64,000 nucleotides of DNA, from assembly GCF_000527155.1 (NCBI RefSeq), contig NZ_AZUQ01000001.1:1358554-1422553 (forward strand), read 5' to 3'. This DNA comes from Haloglycomyces albus DSM 45210 (GTDB lineage: Bacteria; Actinomycetota; Actinomycetes; Mycobacteriales; Micromonosporaceae). Made by a program: the position numbers and the translations under genes. The notes below the pieces were generated by a model, which was not told the DNA's origin, searched no databases, and was given only the letters and a program-made list of their open reading frames with translations. Positions 44,886 to 54,797 of the stretch are shown piece after piece. The first letter of the stretch is position 1. The number at the start of each line of letters is the position of its first letter.

Positions 44886-45938
44886 TTAGTCCTTGGCGTA
44901 CGATCCTGTCAGACCGACCTTGTGGTCTCCGGCGGTCACGCGACCCGCGACCCAGGCTTCCACGTGACGGGCGGTCAGGAGCGCGATGGCCCGGTCGACC
45001 TGGTCCTCAGGCAGGATGGCCACCATGCCGACCCCCATGTTGAACGTCCGCTCCATTTCCTGCGCTTCGATGTCGCCGATACGCTGCACCACGTCGAAGA
45101 CGGGGTTCGGGCACCAGCTCGAACGGTCGATGCTCGCCTCCATGCCGTCGGGCAGCGCGCGAATGACATTGCCCGCCAGACCGCCGCCGGTGATGTGGGC
45201 GAAGGAGTGCACCTGGCATTCCGAGATCAGTTCCAGGCAGTCTTTCGCGTAGATGTGGGTGGGGGTCATGAGCTCTTCGCCCAGCGTGCGCTGAGAGCCG
45301 AACTCCTCCACCACGCTGTCGAGGTTCGCGCCTCCGGTCTTCAAGGCCTCACGGATCAGCGAGAAACCGTTGGAGTGCGCTCCGGACGAACGCATGGCGA
45401 TGACGACGTCGCCGTCTTGGACCTTCTCGGGACCCAGCACCTTTTCGGCCTCTACGACACCGACGCCGGTGGCGGAGATGTCGTAGTCGGTGCTGTTCAT
45501 GACGCCCGGGTGCTCAGCGATCTCGCCGCCGATGAGGGCGCAGCCCGCATAGCGGCAACCGTCGGCGATACCGGCGGCGATGTCGGAGATACGGTCGGGC
45601 GAGACCTCTCCGGTGGCGATGTAGTCCAGCAGGAACAGCGGTTCGGCCCCGCACACCACCAGGTCGTCGACGACCATGGCGACCAGGTCGAGACCGACGG
45701 TGTCGTGTATGTCCATCTGCTGCGCGATGGCGAGTTTGGTTCCGACTCCGTCGGTGGAGGAGGCCAGGAGCGGTTTGGTGTATTTGTCGACGTCCAGGGC
45801 GAACAGGCCCGCGAATCCGCCGATGCCTCCGACGACCTCCGGTCGTGTGGTGCTTTTGAGCGCCGGTTTGATGGCGTCGACGGCGGCGTCTCCGGCCTCG
45901 AGATTGACCCCGGCAGAGGCGTAGCTAATGGTTGGCAT
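44886..45938 (-). CDS. purM: Phosphoribosylformylglycinamidine cyclo-ligase
   Basis: A 350-residue AIR synthetase of purine biosynthesis. Family signatures: TRPEVVGGIGGFAGLF, LLASSTDGVGTKLAIAQQMD (shown as two conserved segments, ending in KLAIAQ), CGAEPLFLLDYIATGE, IGGEIAEHPGVM and AHITGGGLAGNVIRALP. Full length. Downstream of purF by 12 bases, same strand, so co-transcribed; terminator at 44832. Confidence 0.97.
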   Translation of the reverse strand: MPTISYASAGVNLEAGDAAVDAIKPALKSTTRPEVVGGIGGFAGLFALDVDKYTKPLLASSTDGVGTKLAIAQQMDIHDTVGLDLVAMVVDDLVVCGAEPLFLLDYIATGEVSPDRISDIAAGIADGCRYAGCALIGGEIAEHPGVMNSTDYDISATGVGVVEAEKVLGPEKVQDGDVVIAMRSSGAHSNGFSLIREALKTGGANLDSVVEEFGSQRTLGEELMTPTHIYAKDCLELISECQVHSFAHITGGGLAGNVIRALPDGMEASIDRSSWCPNPVFDVVQRIGDIEAQEMERTFNMGVGMVAILPEDQVDRAIALLTARHVEAWVAGRVTAGDHKVGLTGSYAKD

Positions 45939-45950
45939 GGGTTTCGACTC

Positions 45951-47399
45951 CTAGGTTGAAGCGATTTCAAGGAGGTTTTTGCCGAGGTTGTCGGGCAGCT
46001 CGACGGGGTACTGTCCGTCGAAACAAGCACGGCAGAGATTATCGGCCTTCTGCTCGGAGGCGGCCGTCAGGCCGTCGAGAGAAACATAGCCGAGGCTGTC
46101 GGCACCGATCTGGTCTCGGATACCGTCCAGGTCGTAGGCATTGGCGATCAGCTCTTCACGCGTGGCGAAGTCAATGCCCATGAAGCAGGGCCACTTGATC
46201 GGTGGAGCCGAAATCCGTACATGGACTTCCAATGCTCCGGCGTCGCGCAGCATCTTCACCAAGGCGCGCTGGGTGGTGCCGCGTACGATCGTGTCGTCGA
46301 CGACGACGAGTCGCTTGCCGCGAATCTGGTCGGACAGCGGATTGAGTTTGAGTCGAACTCCGAGTTTCCGCAGCGATTCGGAGGGCTGAATGAAGGTGCG
46401 GCCTACGTAGGTGTTCTTGGTGAACCCGAGCCCGTAGGGGATCTTGGACTCGGTCGCGTAGCCGATGGCCGCGGGGATGCCCGATTCGGGCACTCCGATG
46501 ACCATGTCGGCGTCGGCGGGGTGTTCCCGCGCGAGAGTGCGGCCGACGTTGATCCGCGACTGGTACATGGTCTGGCCGTCGATGCGCGAATCGGGTCGAG
46601 CCAGGTACGCCCACTCGAAAAGGCACTGTTTCGGCTGCGGAGCGGTGAAGTGCGTGGACTTGACACCGTTTTCGTTGATGCTGACGATCTCGCCGGGTTC
46701 AATCTCACGTTCGAATCGAGCGCCCACGGTGTCGAGGGCGGCCGTTTCCGAGGCGACCATCCAGCCGTTGTCCAGTTTGCCGAGCATGAGTGGACGGAAA
46801 CCCTGCGGGTCACGTGTGGCGTAGAGGGTGTCGTTGTCGTTGAACACCAGCGAGTAGGCACCCTTGACCTGCGGCAGTACTTCGCACGCCGCTTCGGCCA
46901 GGTCGTTGGACTCGTGGCCGGTCAACAGGGCGGTGAGAACCCCCGTATCGGAGGTCATGGAGCCGGGTGGAAGGCCGTTTGCTTTGGCGGTGGCGGCGAG
47001 GTCGGCGGTGTTGACGAGATTTCCATTATGCGCCAGGGAGATTGACACGCCGTTGGAATTGGCCCGAATGGTCGGCTGAGCGTTCTCCCAGGTTGATGAG
47101 CCGGTAGTGGAGTACCTGGCATGTCCGATGGAGACGTAACCCTGCAACGGCGCCAGAGTTTTTTCGTCGAAGACTTGAGCGACGAGGCCGACGTCCTTGT
47201 AGACGACGGTACGGTCGCCGTCGGCGACGGCGATGCCCGCGGCCTCTTGACCGCGATGCTGGAGTGCGTAGAGTCCGAAATACGTTAGTTTTGCTACTTC
47301 CTCGCCGGGTGCCCAGATTCCGACGATTCCGCACGCGTCTCGCGGTCCGGGGTTATCGGGTTCCAGGTCGGTGGTGAGTCGGCCATCGCCTCGGGCCAC
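45951..47399 (-). CDS. purF: Amidophosphoribosyltransferase
   Basis: 482 residues from GTG 47399, with GAGGAG 10 bases upstream. It makes phosphoribosylamine from PRPP and glutamine, the committed purine step. The N-terminal nucleophile is Cys23 of DACGIVG, exposed after propeptide removal. Glutaminase motifs HRGQEAAG and GHARYSTTG, the PRPP site VVDDTIVRGTT and C-terminal Cys residues (NLCRACFDG) for a 4Fe-4S cluster are present. The transcript probably has a long 5' leader (see 47622-47673). Confidence 0.97.
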   Translation of the reverse strand: MARGDGRLTTDLEPDNPGPRDACGIVGIWAPGEEVAKLTYFGLYALQHRGQEAAGIAVADGDRTVVYKDVGLVAQVFDEKTLAPLQGYVSIGHARYSTTGSSTWENAQPTIRANSNGVSISLAHNGNLVNTADLAATAKANGLPPGSMTSDTGVLTALLTGHESNDLAEAACEVLPQVKGAYSLVFNDNDTLYATRDPQGFRPLMLGKLDNGWMVASETAALDTVGARFEREIEPGEIVSINENGVKSTHFTAPQPKQCLFEWAYLARPDSRIDGQTMYQSRINVGRTLAREHPADADMVIGVPESGIPAAIGYATESKIPYGLGFTKNTYVGRTFIQPSESLRKLGVRLKLNPLSDQIRGKRLVVVDDTIVRGTTQRALVKMLRDAGALEVHVRISAPPIKWPCFMGIDFATREELIANAYDLDGIRDQIGADSLGYVSLDGLTAASEQKADNLCRACFDGQYPVELPDNLGKNLLEIAST

Positions 47400-47621
47400 T
47401 GGAAAACTCCTCTGTCGGGATTTTCGTCTAGCTAGGCAGTGTGACCGCTGAGGTGGATTCAGCCTCAGTCGGCGGAGCCGGCCGGACTCGAAGAGCTCTC
47501 ACTCTCGTGTCTTCTGTGCTGCTCGACTACCTAACCACGGTCGGACTGTCGGGTTATACCGTCCACTGGGTGGCTGTTCCGGTTGACCCGACAGGATTCA
47601 ATCGATGGTGCAAGGTTCGGA

Positions 47622-47673
47622 ACTGAGAAGCTACCGCAAGACCGTCGTCGCGCCGTAGCCTTCACTTCTCAGT
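47622..47673 (-). promoter_or_regulatory. Long hairpin upstream of purF
   Basis: ACTGAGAAG+CTAC (47622-47634) and GTAG (47655-47658) ... CTTCTCAGT (47665-47673) can pair around an internal loop. On the minus strand TATAGA lies directly before it and could be a -10 element, putting the hairpin at the 5' end of a leader over 220 bases long. Apart from this, 47400-47767 shows no gene. Confidence 0.4.
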
Positions 47674-47731
47674 CTATATGACATACCCGGAAATGCCATC
47701 ACCCCAGGACGGAAGGCGTCCCACAACACTC

Positions 47732-47756
47732 AGGGGCGGGGACGAGCCCCACCCCT
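47732..47756. terminator. GC-rich hairpin at the 3' end of the surface-protein gene
   Basis: AGGGGCGGGG (47732-47741) and CCCCACCCCT (47747-47756) pair with one mismatch over a 5-base loop, starting 12 bases after the stop at 47768 on the minus strand. No T-tract on that strand. Confidence 0.55.
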
Positions 47757-47767
47757 GCGGTTTTGCG

Positions 47768-49288
47768 TTACCAGCCGCCTCGGTCGTCACGGCGGTGTCC
47801 CCAATCGCCCCACTGGTTGCGGCGTTCGGGCGGCTCCGATTCACCGTTCCGAGGCGGGTTCGAACCCGCCGGAGGCGGTGGTGGCGGAAGCTGATCGCTC
47901 TGCCCCTGGATCTGATTGGCGTTGAACACCTGAGTGGGGGTATCGGCGTTCGGATCCTGCGCGGGGGGCGTCGGGCCGCCTTGCGGTCCGCCCTTTTCCA
48001 CGGTGGGAAGGATGGTCGTGTCGTCGCCGCCGGGTGCTCCCGGAGGAGGAGGCGGTGGCGACTGACCGGCTCCGTACTGCGGCATCACCTGCGTGGAGGA
48101 GTTGTCGTATTCGGGGCCGAAGGCGTTGGCGTTGGGCTGTGAACCGTAGGAGGCGAACTCGTTGTCGTTGATCAACGGGCCGTTATGGACCATTGTGGGC
48201 GCTTCCTCCTGCGTGGCCGGGCCGGAGGCCTGGTAGACGCCGGGGGAGCCGACCTGAGCGGCCTGTCCCTGGTGGTCGGGCGGCAGGTTCGGAAGCGGAC
48301 GGTCCGAATCGCGGTCGTCATCGTCGTCCTTACCGCTGCGCAGGAGCAGGATGATGGCGATGATTCCGCCGATGACGAGGATCGCACCGATGATGATCAT
48401 GGTCAGCAGGGTGCCCGAAATACCGGACTCCTCGGAGGCGGCTTCGGTGGCCGGTTCGGTGTCTTCGGACGCCGGCTCTTCCTCTTCCTCCGCGGCCTCC
48501 TCTTCGGTCGACGGCATCTTAATGGTCTCGTCGAGGGTGGTGAGGACATTGCGGTTGATCGTCTGAGTCTCGTAGCCGTCTTTGGTGACGGTGAGGGTCA
48601 TCTCGCCGGGGGCGATATAGCGGTCTTCGCTGCCCAGGAACTCGAAGCGTCCCGTGGAGTCGGTGGTCTTGTCGTAGGTGTTGCCCTCGGAGTCTTCGAG
48701 GTTGACCTCCGCGCCCTCGATCGGCTCGCCGCCGGATTCGACGGTTCCGGCCACCGAACTGATGGAGTCTTCCTTGGGTTCGCGATTACCGGTGATCGAG
48801 ACGTTGGCCGTCTTGGGGTCGGGGTTCCCGCTGATGGTCACCTGGAGATTGCCCTGTTTGACGTCTTCGGTGGTCATCTCCGAGTCCGCGATGGGGGAGA
48901 GCAGGAAGGCCACCTGTTTGGCCTGACGCTTGAACTTGACCTGACAGGTGGACGTGGCACCGTCGGTGGTTTGTTCGCAGTTGCGTCCGTCGACCGACAG
49001 TCCGACTTCCTGGTCGACGCCGCTCAACTGCGCGGTGATGGTCGCCTGTTCGTCCTTGGGGCCGTTGACCGTGGCGGTGACGGTTTGCGCGTTGCCCTGT
49101 ACCTGGAGTTCGACGTTGTTGGTGTCGATCTTCAACTTGTAGTCCTGGGCAAAGGCCGGGGTGATGAGTGATACACCGGCGAAGAGACCGACCACGACCG
49201 CCATTAGCGCGCGTCCTGTCCGAGTGACCACCGGGCGCTCGGCGGTGGTCCCGGCGGCATGGGACGTACCGACGGAACTTCGGGCCAT
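47768..49288 (-). CDS. Membrane-anchored surface protein with a carboxypeptidase-regulatory-like domain
   Basis: 506 residues from ATG 49288, with AGGAGGGG 6 bases upstream. It has a signal peptide (LMAVVVGLFAGVSLITPAFA), a beta-rich N-terminal domain with one Cys pair (RNCEQ, STCQV) and a CarboxypepD_reg-like domain (VAGTVESGGEPIEGAEVNLED, shown in part; DSTGRFEF). Then come an acidic linker, one membrane helix (LTMIIIGAILVIGGIIAIILLL) and a long Pro/Gln/Gly-rich cytoplasmic tail. I know no function; the layout suggests a sensor or adaptor between the wall and cytoplasmic proteins. Confidence 0.8.
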   Translation of the reverse strand: MARSSVGTSHAAGTTAERPVVTRTGRALMAVVVGLFAGVSLITPAFAQDYKLKIDTNNVELQVQGNAQTVTATVNGPKDEQATITAQLSGVDQEVGLSVDGRNCEQTTDGATSTCQVKFKRQAKQVAFLLSPIADSEMTTEDVKQGNLQVTISGNPDPKTANVSITGNREPKEDSISSVAGTVESGGEPIEGAEVNLEDSEGNTYDKTTDSTGRFEFLGSEDRYIAPGEMTLTVTKDGYETQTINRNVLTTLDETIKMPSTEEEAAEEEEEPASEDTEPATEAASEESGISGTLLTMIIIGAILVIGGIIAIILLLRSGKDDDDDRDSDRPLPNLPPDHQGQAAQVGSPGVYQASGPATQEEAPTMVHNGPLINDNEFASYGSQPNANAFGPEYDNSSTQVMPQYGAGQSPPPPPPGAPGGDDTTILPTVEKGGPQGGPTPPAQDPNADTPTQVFNANQIQGQSDQLPPPPPPAGSNPPRNGESEPPERRNQWGDWGHRRDDRGGW

Positions 49289-49570
49289 CAAAATCCCCTC
49301 CTGGGCTCATAATGTCCTACCGAATCGGTAGGCTAACAGCATGACTGGTCTCGATTTGGTTAACGAATCCGGGTATCGGTTTAGTTAGCCTACTGAATTC
49401 ATCGCCACCGTGACAATGACCAGTCCACGACGCTAACCACCAGAGTCCGCCAAAGGCACCTGGTCTGCTGAAACGTGACGAGGCAGGCGTCCGTTCCGTT
49501 CGCGGGCGGCCTTTCGGTACGGGCTCTTCCTACATTATTAATAAGTATCGCTAAGGAGGAAACCTCGACC

Positions 49571-49903
49571 ATGGCCGACCCCGGTGAAATGATTCGTGAA
49601 GCGGTGGCCCACCCCGAGGATCGTGGTCTCTTGAAAGACGCCACGCGAGCCGCGCTCCGGTTGCTGTCGGACAAAGCTCCTGGGCATAGCGTGGAGGTGC
49701 GGGTTCCTCCGTTCGGGGCGGTACAGGTCGTCGAGGGGCCTCGACACCGGCGCGGCACCCCGCCGAATGTGATTGAAACTACACCTGAGGTATTCCTGGA
49801 TCTGGTTACTGGAAAGATCACTTTCTCGGAGGCCGTGGACGCCGGAAAAGTGCTGGCATCCGGCCCGCGTGCCGACCTGAGCGACCAACTGCCTTTGACG
49901 TGA
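49571..49903 (+). CDS. Sterol-carrier-like small protein
   Basis: 110 residues from ATG 49571, with AAGGAGG 11 bases upstream. The sequence matches the sterol carrier family proteins encoded beside purF/purM in mycobacteria (Rv0807 type), with VEVRVPPFGAVQVVEGPRH and an FLDLVTGKITFSEAVDAGKVLASG ending characteristic of SCP-2-like folds. Ligand and role are unknown. The conserved linkage to purF supports the call. 15 bases upstream of arcA. Confidence 0.8.
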   Translation: MADPGEMIREAVAHPEDRGLLKDATRAALRLLSDKAPGHSVEVRVPPFGAVQVVEGPRHRRGTPPNVIETTPEVFLDLVTGKITFSEAVDAGKVLASGPRADLSDQLPLT

Positions 49904-49918
49904 ACTACGCTCAAGCTC

Positions 49919-51163
49919 ATGATGGCACAGGAATATGGAGTCAACAGTGAGGTCGGCGCCCTACGAACCGTCATGCTGCATCGACCGGGCGGTGAGCTGA
50001 AACGGCTCACCCCGAGGAATTCGAGCACCCTTCTCTTCGACGGCCTTCCCTGGGTGGAACGGGCCGGAGAAGAGCATGACGCGTTCGCCCGCGCCCTCAC
50101 CGATCGCGGTGTTGAGGTTCTGTACGTGCGCGAATTGCTCGCCACGGCCTTGGAGGTCAAGGAGGCACGTAGCGAGGCAATCGCCTCCATTTTCGCTGAG
50201 CCGGAACCGTTCGGTACGGCGCACTATTCGCAGTCGCCGACGGCACTGCAGAGTTTCATCTCCGATTACTTGGAGACGCTCGACGGCAACAGTCTCGCGA
50301 CGGTTTTGATCGAAGGTCTGACAAAACAGGAACTGTCCGATCAGCGGGAGTCTCCGCGCTTGTCGGAGAACTCCTTGGCGTGGCGCATGCTGCACCCCGA
50401 GGACTTCGTCGTGGGCCCCTTGCCCAATATGATGTTCACTCGTGACTCGTCGCTGTGGTTGCCCACGGGAGCGGCGGTCACGTCGCTGGCCATGCCCGCG
50501 CGGCATAGGGAGACCACCCTGACCAGCATCATTTACAACCACCATCCTCGTTTCGCCGAGGTCCCGCACCATTACGACGCGAGTCTGGAATCGGTGGAGG
50601 GCGGCGACGTTCTCCTCCTGGCTCCGGGAGTCCTGGCCATCGGGGTCGGGGAACGGACCACCGCTTCGGGTGCGGAACGCATGGCCCGTAAGGCGTTCAA
50701 GACCAACAGCATTCATACCGTCTTGGCCGTTCCGATCGCGCAGCGGCGCGCCACCATGCACATCGACACCATCTGCACGATGGTCGATCGCGACAAGATG
50801 GTCATGTACGCACCCGCCGAGGACCAGCTGACCGCCTACACCATTCGCCAAACCGACGACGACATCGCCGTGGAGGGGCCGAGCCCGTTCTTGAAGGCCG
50901 CCGCCGGCGCGGTGGGACACGATATCGACGTCATCCACACCGGGATGCTGGACCGTGTGACGGCCGATCGCGAACAGTGGGACGACGGGAACAACACTCT
51001 GGCGATCGCGCCGGGAACCGTGGTGGCCTACGAACGCAACACCATCACCAACGAACGCCTCGCCAAGGCCGGGGTTGAAGTGGTGACCATTCCGGGCTCG
51101 GAGCTGGTGACCGGGCGAGGTGGACCGCGTTGTATGTCCTGCCCGGTATGGCGAGAAGACTGA
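49919..51163 (+). CDS. arcA: Arginine deiminase
   Basis: A 414-residue enzyme hydrolysing arginine to citrulline and ammonia. Guanidino-group enzyme motifs: [39 protein letters not shown] (catalytic His) and [11 protein letters not shown] with nucleophile Cys405. Full length. arcB and arcC, which would complete the ATP-yielding pathway, are not adjacent, so it may act in acid tolerance or arginine turnover. Confidence 0.96.
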   Translation: MMAQEYGVNSEVGALRTVMLHRPGGELKRLTPRNSSTLLFDGLPWVERAGEEHDAFARALTDRGVEVLYVRELLATALEVKEARSEAIASIFAEPEPFGTAHYSQSPTALQSFISDYLETLDGNSLATVLIEGLTKQELSDQRESPRLSENSLAWRMLHPEDFVVGPLPNMMFTRDSSLWLPTGAAVTSLAMPARHRETTLTSIIYNHHPRFAEVPHHYDASLESVEGGDVLLLAPGVLAIGVGERTTASGAERMARKAFKTNSIHTVLAVPIAQRRATMHIDTICTMVDRDKMVMYAPAEDQLTAYTIRQTDDDIAVEGPSPFLKAAAGAVGHDIDVIHTGMLDRVTADREQWDDGNNTLAIAPGTVVAYERNTITNERLAKAGVEVVTIPGSELVTGRGGPRCMSCPVWRED

Positions 51164-51281
51164 ACGACGACCCGGAAATATAAGGAACGCGGTGGTGTGA
51201 GGCGCGGAGTCGCCGAGCGGCGGCCCTGACGGCGATCAGACCACCGCGGCCGGAGAGACGACCACACCTGCGGACACGAGT

Positions 51282-51308
51282 GAGGGGCGGCCCGACGGGC
51301 CGCCCCTC
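51282..51308. terminator. Bidirectional terminator-like hairpin between arcA and the subtilase
   Basis: GAGGGGCGGCCCG (51282-51294) and CGGGCCGCCCCTC (51296-51308) are perfectly complementary with a single-base gap. It lies between convergent stops. No strong T-tract. Confidence 0.65.
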
Positions 51309-51346
51309 GACTGTTCTACCAGCGTGGTCCGCAGACCGGCTGGAAC

Positions 51347-54300
51347 TTAATTCATCACGCTGACCAGCGTGGTGGAGGTGTCTCCATTGGGGTCGGCGTA
51401 GTTGATCGCACCGAAGTAACGACCCGCGTCGACCTCCCAGCTGAAGTCCACGGTGAAGTCTCCACCGGAAGTGACCTCGAAGGACTCGGGGTCGACTTGA
51501 GCGTTACCGGTCGCTTCGGCGTCCACACTCCAGGAGTGCATCACCGAGTCCACCGAGTCGGGTCCGCCCCACAGGTCGACGAAGACGACGTAGTAACCGC
51601 CGCCCAGCGTGACCGACTCATTGGAGGCGGCCGTGGCGGAGTTGCCGACCAGAGCGGCCGAACCGTCCTCGAACACCTGGTAGACGAATAGGTCGAGGTC
51701 GGCGCCTTCGACGTGATCGTCGTTGTAGGTGGCGAAGCGGACCAGCTCGGAGTCCGTGGCGTCGACCACGTACGACTTGGTGTGCTCACTCTCGCTGGGG
51801 TTCGACGTGTCGAAGCTGTCCCCGGTCGGGTTGGTGAGCGTGGCCGTTTTCTCCTCGGACTTCTCCAGTCCGCTGACGTTGGCGGTCATGGTTCCGTCGA
51901 AGGACGAACGACCCTCGAAGGTTTCGCTTCCGCTGGCGGTGTCGGCCTTGAACTCGCCGTCCACTGCCGCCACGATCGGCTTGACCGCGATCGGGGAGCG
52001 AACCTCGTGACCACGGTTGTCGCGGAGCTTGAGGTCACCGAAGGCGAACTCGTTGTTGACGGCTCCGTCGCTCTTGATGGTCAGGGTGTAGTCGACGCTG
52101 TCGCCGGGGCGAACCACCAGAACGCGCTTGTCGATGCTGACGGTGATGCCGTCGGGAGCGTCGATCTCGGGGAAGTAGACACCCATCTTCTCGTCGACGT
52201 TGGTGACGGTACGGGTGACTTCCACCGAACCGGCCAGCTTGTCGATCTGGATGGACGGGTAGTTCAGGTCCCACGGGTCGCCGTAGTCCCAGGCGGCGTC
52301 GTCGCTGTCACACAGCGGGGCGAGCTCGGGCAGCTGCTGGCCTTGACCGATCGAGCACATGTACTTGATCCAGTCAGGTGCGTCGTGGTTGTACGTAAGG
52401 CCCGGGTCGAACATTTCGGTGGGGTCGACGTGACCCGCGCCGAAGTCGAACATGGTCGCGTCCTCACCGCTCCGCTGGATCGTGTTGCCCTCGGTGTCGG
52501 TGGTGTAGGCGGTGGTCATGATCGCCGACTTGACTTGAGCCGGGGTCCAGTCGGGGTTGGCGCCCTTCAAAAGCGCACCCAGACCGGCGATGTGCGGGCT
52601 GGCCATGGACGTACCCTGCATCAGACCGTAGTCATTGCCGTTGACCCACTCGGGGTAACCGGCGAGGATCTCCACACCGGGCGCGGTGATGTCCGGCTTG
52701 AGCAGGTTACCGTCCTGCACTTGGGTGGGACCGGCCGAGGAGAAGTCCGCCATTTGGGGAGCGGTCGTCTCGGAGGTGCCGACCTCTACGGTGAAGGTCG
52801 GTTCCTCGGCGGAGGCGGCGTATTCCTCAAGGGCCACACCGTCTTCGTAGAGGACGTGGACCATGGGGACCTCGTAGCTCTGGCTGATCAGGCGGGCTTC
52901 GCTGTCTTCCTGGTTGAGAACCACGAAGGCGTCACCGCCGATGCGGTCGACCTCGGTCGCCATTTCGGCGAAGGCGATGCCACGGTCGCAGAGAACGGCT
53001 TCGCCGTTCACCGCGTCGGCGTCCAGGGTTCCGGTCGCGCAGTGGCGGGCCTGGTCGGCGTCGGCACCGTCGGCGACGATGTCCTTGGCGTTCACCACAC
53101 CGAACTCCTGAGTCGAGGTGAAGGCTCCGGCGGGAACGGTGTTTCCGTCGAAGTTCATCTCGGCGCTGAACGTGCGGTCGTGCGTGGAGGCGGCCACGGT
53201 GGTCGTCCACGGGTAGTTGTGGGCCACGGTCGAGTCGGGGCCACTGTTACCGGCACTGTTGGCGACGAACACACCGGAGGCGGCGGCGTTGAAGTACGCC
53301 AAGGCGACCGGGGTGATCACGCTGGAGCGCGAACCGCCGATGGAGAAGTTGATGACGTCGACGCCGTCCAGCACGGCCTGCTCGATGGCGGCGACCGAGT
53401 TGGAGGAGGCGCAGGAGCCGCTCAAGGCCCAGCAGACCTTGTAGGTCGCCACGCGGGCGGCCGGGGCCATACCGGAGACCGACGTGAACTCCTGGCCGTC
53501 GATTTCCACCTCGGTCTGGTAGTTACCGGCGGCGGTGGTGCTGACGTGCGTACCGTGGTTGACCTCTTCACGCGGAGAGGCCCAACCGTTGGGGCCGTCG
53601 GCTTCGCCACGGGTGTCGAAGTACTGGGCACCGATCAACTTGTTGTTGCATTCGACGTTGTAGGCGTCGTCGGCCTCGTCGCCCTCGTCGCACTCACCGT
53701 TCCACTTCGCGTCGATGACGTCCTGATCGGGACGCGGTTCGGGAAGCGGGGCGAGCGACGGGTTTTCCGGCCACACACCGGTGTCGACGATACCCACGAT
53801 GACGCCTTCGCCGGCGCTCTCGGGGTCGCCGAACTCGTCGTCCCACGCGTTGCCCTCGGAGCCTTCCAGGCCGAGGAACTCAGGCGTGTTGTCGGTGTCG
53901 GGCTCCATGAGCTCGTCTTTGTAGACACCCTTCACGCGGTCGTCCTTGGACAGAGCGGCCGCTTGGTCGGCGTCCAGGAAGCCGGCGAAACCGTTGAGGA
54001 CGGTGTCGTACTCGGCGTCCTGCGTGACGCCGTGGTCGTCGGCCAGGTCGTCACGTTCGTCGTCGAGCTTGTCTTTATAGGAGGCGACTTCGCTGCTGTC
54101 GAAGTCGATACCTTCCTCGCCGAGGTTGGGGTTGCTCTCGTTTTCGTGCTCGACGACCGAAGGCGTTTCGAGTTGCACGATGTAGCGACCTTCGTCGAGC
54201 TCCTCGGGCTGGTCGCTGAGATTGTCGGCCAGCTCCGGGGCAATTTCGAGGCCGGTCGGTTCTTGTTGTCCGGGGTTGGCGAAGGCCGGGGCGGAAGCCA

Positions 54301-54397
54301 AGAGTCCTGCGGTAAGGGCAGAGGTGGCTATTGTGGCCCCAAGCAACTTCGCTCGTCTGGTGGTGTACCGGTGAAACACCGTTGGCACATCTCCCAT
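51347..54397 (-). CDS. Secreted S8 family serine protease (subtilase with PA domain)
   Basis: 1016 residues from ATG 54397, with AAGGAGC 8 bases upstream. Signal peptide to about residue 41 (ending APAFA), an I9-type propeptide (GRYIVQLETPSVV ... KGVYKDELMEP), then the catalytic domain: Asp205 in GIVDTGVWPE, His284 in NHGTHVSTTAAG, Ser about 597 in GTSMASPHIAGLG, with a protease-associated insertion between His and Ser. C-terminal regions are fibronectin-like and a PPC-like domain (YYVVFVDLWGG). Overall very acidic. Likely degrades extracellular protein. Confidence 0.95.
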   Translation of the reverse strand: MGDVPTVFHRYTTRRAKLLGATIATSALTAGLLASAPAFANPGQQEPTGLEIAPELADNLSDQPEELDEGRYIVQLETPSVVEHENESNPNLGEEGIDFDSSEVASYKDKLDDERDDLADDHGVTQDAEYDTVLNGFAGFLDADQAAALSKDDRVKGVYKDELMEPDTDNTPEFLGLEGSEGNAWDDEFGDPESAGEGVIVGIVDTGVWPENPSLAPLPEPRPDQDVIDAKWNGECDEGDEADDAYNVECNNKLIGAQYFDTRGEADGPNGWASPREEVNHGTHVSTTAAGNYQTEVEIDGQEFTSVSGMAPAARVATYKVCWALSGSCASSNSVAAIEQAVLDGVDVINFSIGGSRSSVITPVALAYFNAAASGVFVANSAGNSGPDSTVAHNYPWTTTVAASTHDRTFSAEMNFDGNTVPAGAFTSTQEFGVVNAKDIVADGADADQARHCATGTLDADAVNGEAVLCDRGIAFAEMATEVDRIGGDAFVVLNQEDSEARLISQSYEVPMVHVLYEDGVALEEYAASAEEPTFTVEVGTSETTAPQMADFSSAGPTQVQDGNLLKPDITAPGVEILAGYPEWVNGNDYGLMQGTSMASPHIAGLGALLKGANPDWTPAQVKSAIMTTAYTTDTEGNTIQRSGEDATMFDFGAGHVDPTEMFDPGLTYNHDAPDWIKYMCSIGQGQQLPELAPLCDSDDAAWDYGDPWDLNYPSIQIDKLAGSVEVTRTVTNVDEKMGVYFPEIDAPDGITVSIDKRVLVVRPGDSVDYTLTIKSDGAVNNEFAFGDLKLRDNRGHEVRSPIAVKPIVAAVDGEFKADTASGSETFEGRSSFDGTMTANVSGLEKSEEKTATLTNPTGDSFDTSNPSESEHTKSYVVDATDSELVRFATYNDDHVEGADLDLFVYQVFEDGSAALVGNSATAASNESVTLGGGYYVVFVDLWGGPDSVDSVMHSWSVDAEATGNAQVDPESFEVTSGGDFTVDFSWEVDAGRYFGAINYADPNGDTSTTLVSVMN

Positions 54398-54797
54398 TGA
54401 TCGAGCTCCTTTGTCGTTGGGCGACAGCAAGAAACTGCCAGTGATTCTTGCGAGTCTATTGCCACCGGAAGTAGGTAGGCTCCTAAGTTTATGAATATTC
54501 TTATGGAACGTGATTAAAACGTTATAGTGAGAGAAATTAGTGTATTCTCGCGACTATTTGTCCATAGAGGAATCGATCGAGAAATGTCCTGGGATAATAC
54601 GATGCTTGATCAGCGAATTGGGGCATACGGATATGTAAATGGAAAAGAATGCGGGGAGAAGTTAATTGCCGGTACTACTCTCGTATGTCGGCTTGGGGAT
54701 ATAGGGGAAACCCTTGCGGGTCGTTATCGGACTTTACGTCGACCCGGCCGTCCGCTCATTGGAGGCACTTCCGCGCCGCATTCTCACGGTCGGGGAT
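54398..54797. other. AT-rich intergenic region upstream of the subtilase
   Basis: Bases about 54475-54670 are the most AT-rich stretch in this part of the window, with ATGAATATTC and ATTAAAACGTTATAG. A small AACGT/ACGTT repeat lies near 54508-54525. I see no supported gene; a plus-strand frame through here has no family match and overlaps the DUF1707 gene. It may be a silencer (Lsr2-type) or promoter region. Confidence 0.4.

Noticed and set aside
47437-47480. Possible third copy of the citA/sepH repeat element upstream of purF (GTGACCGCTGAGG)
   Set aside because: Only the first nine bases and a 6-bp stem match; the conserved 49-nt tail is absent.
47870-47885. tRNA T-arm-like sequence GGTTCGAACCC
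   Set aside because: Lies inside the coding sequence of the surface protein and lacks the rest of a tRNA.
51713-54400. Long open frame antisense to the subtilase gene
   Set aside because: Shadow of a GC-biased, Asp/Glu-rich coding strand; no ribosome site and no recognisable domain, while the sense strand has full protease motifs.
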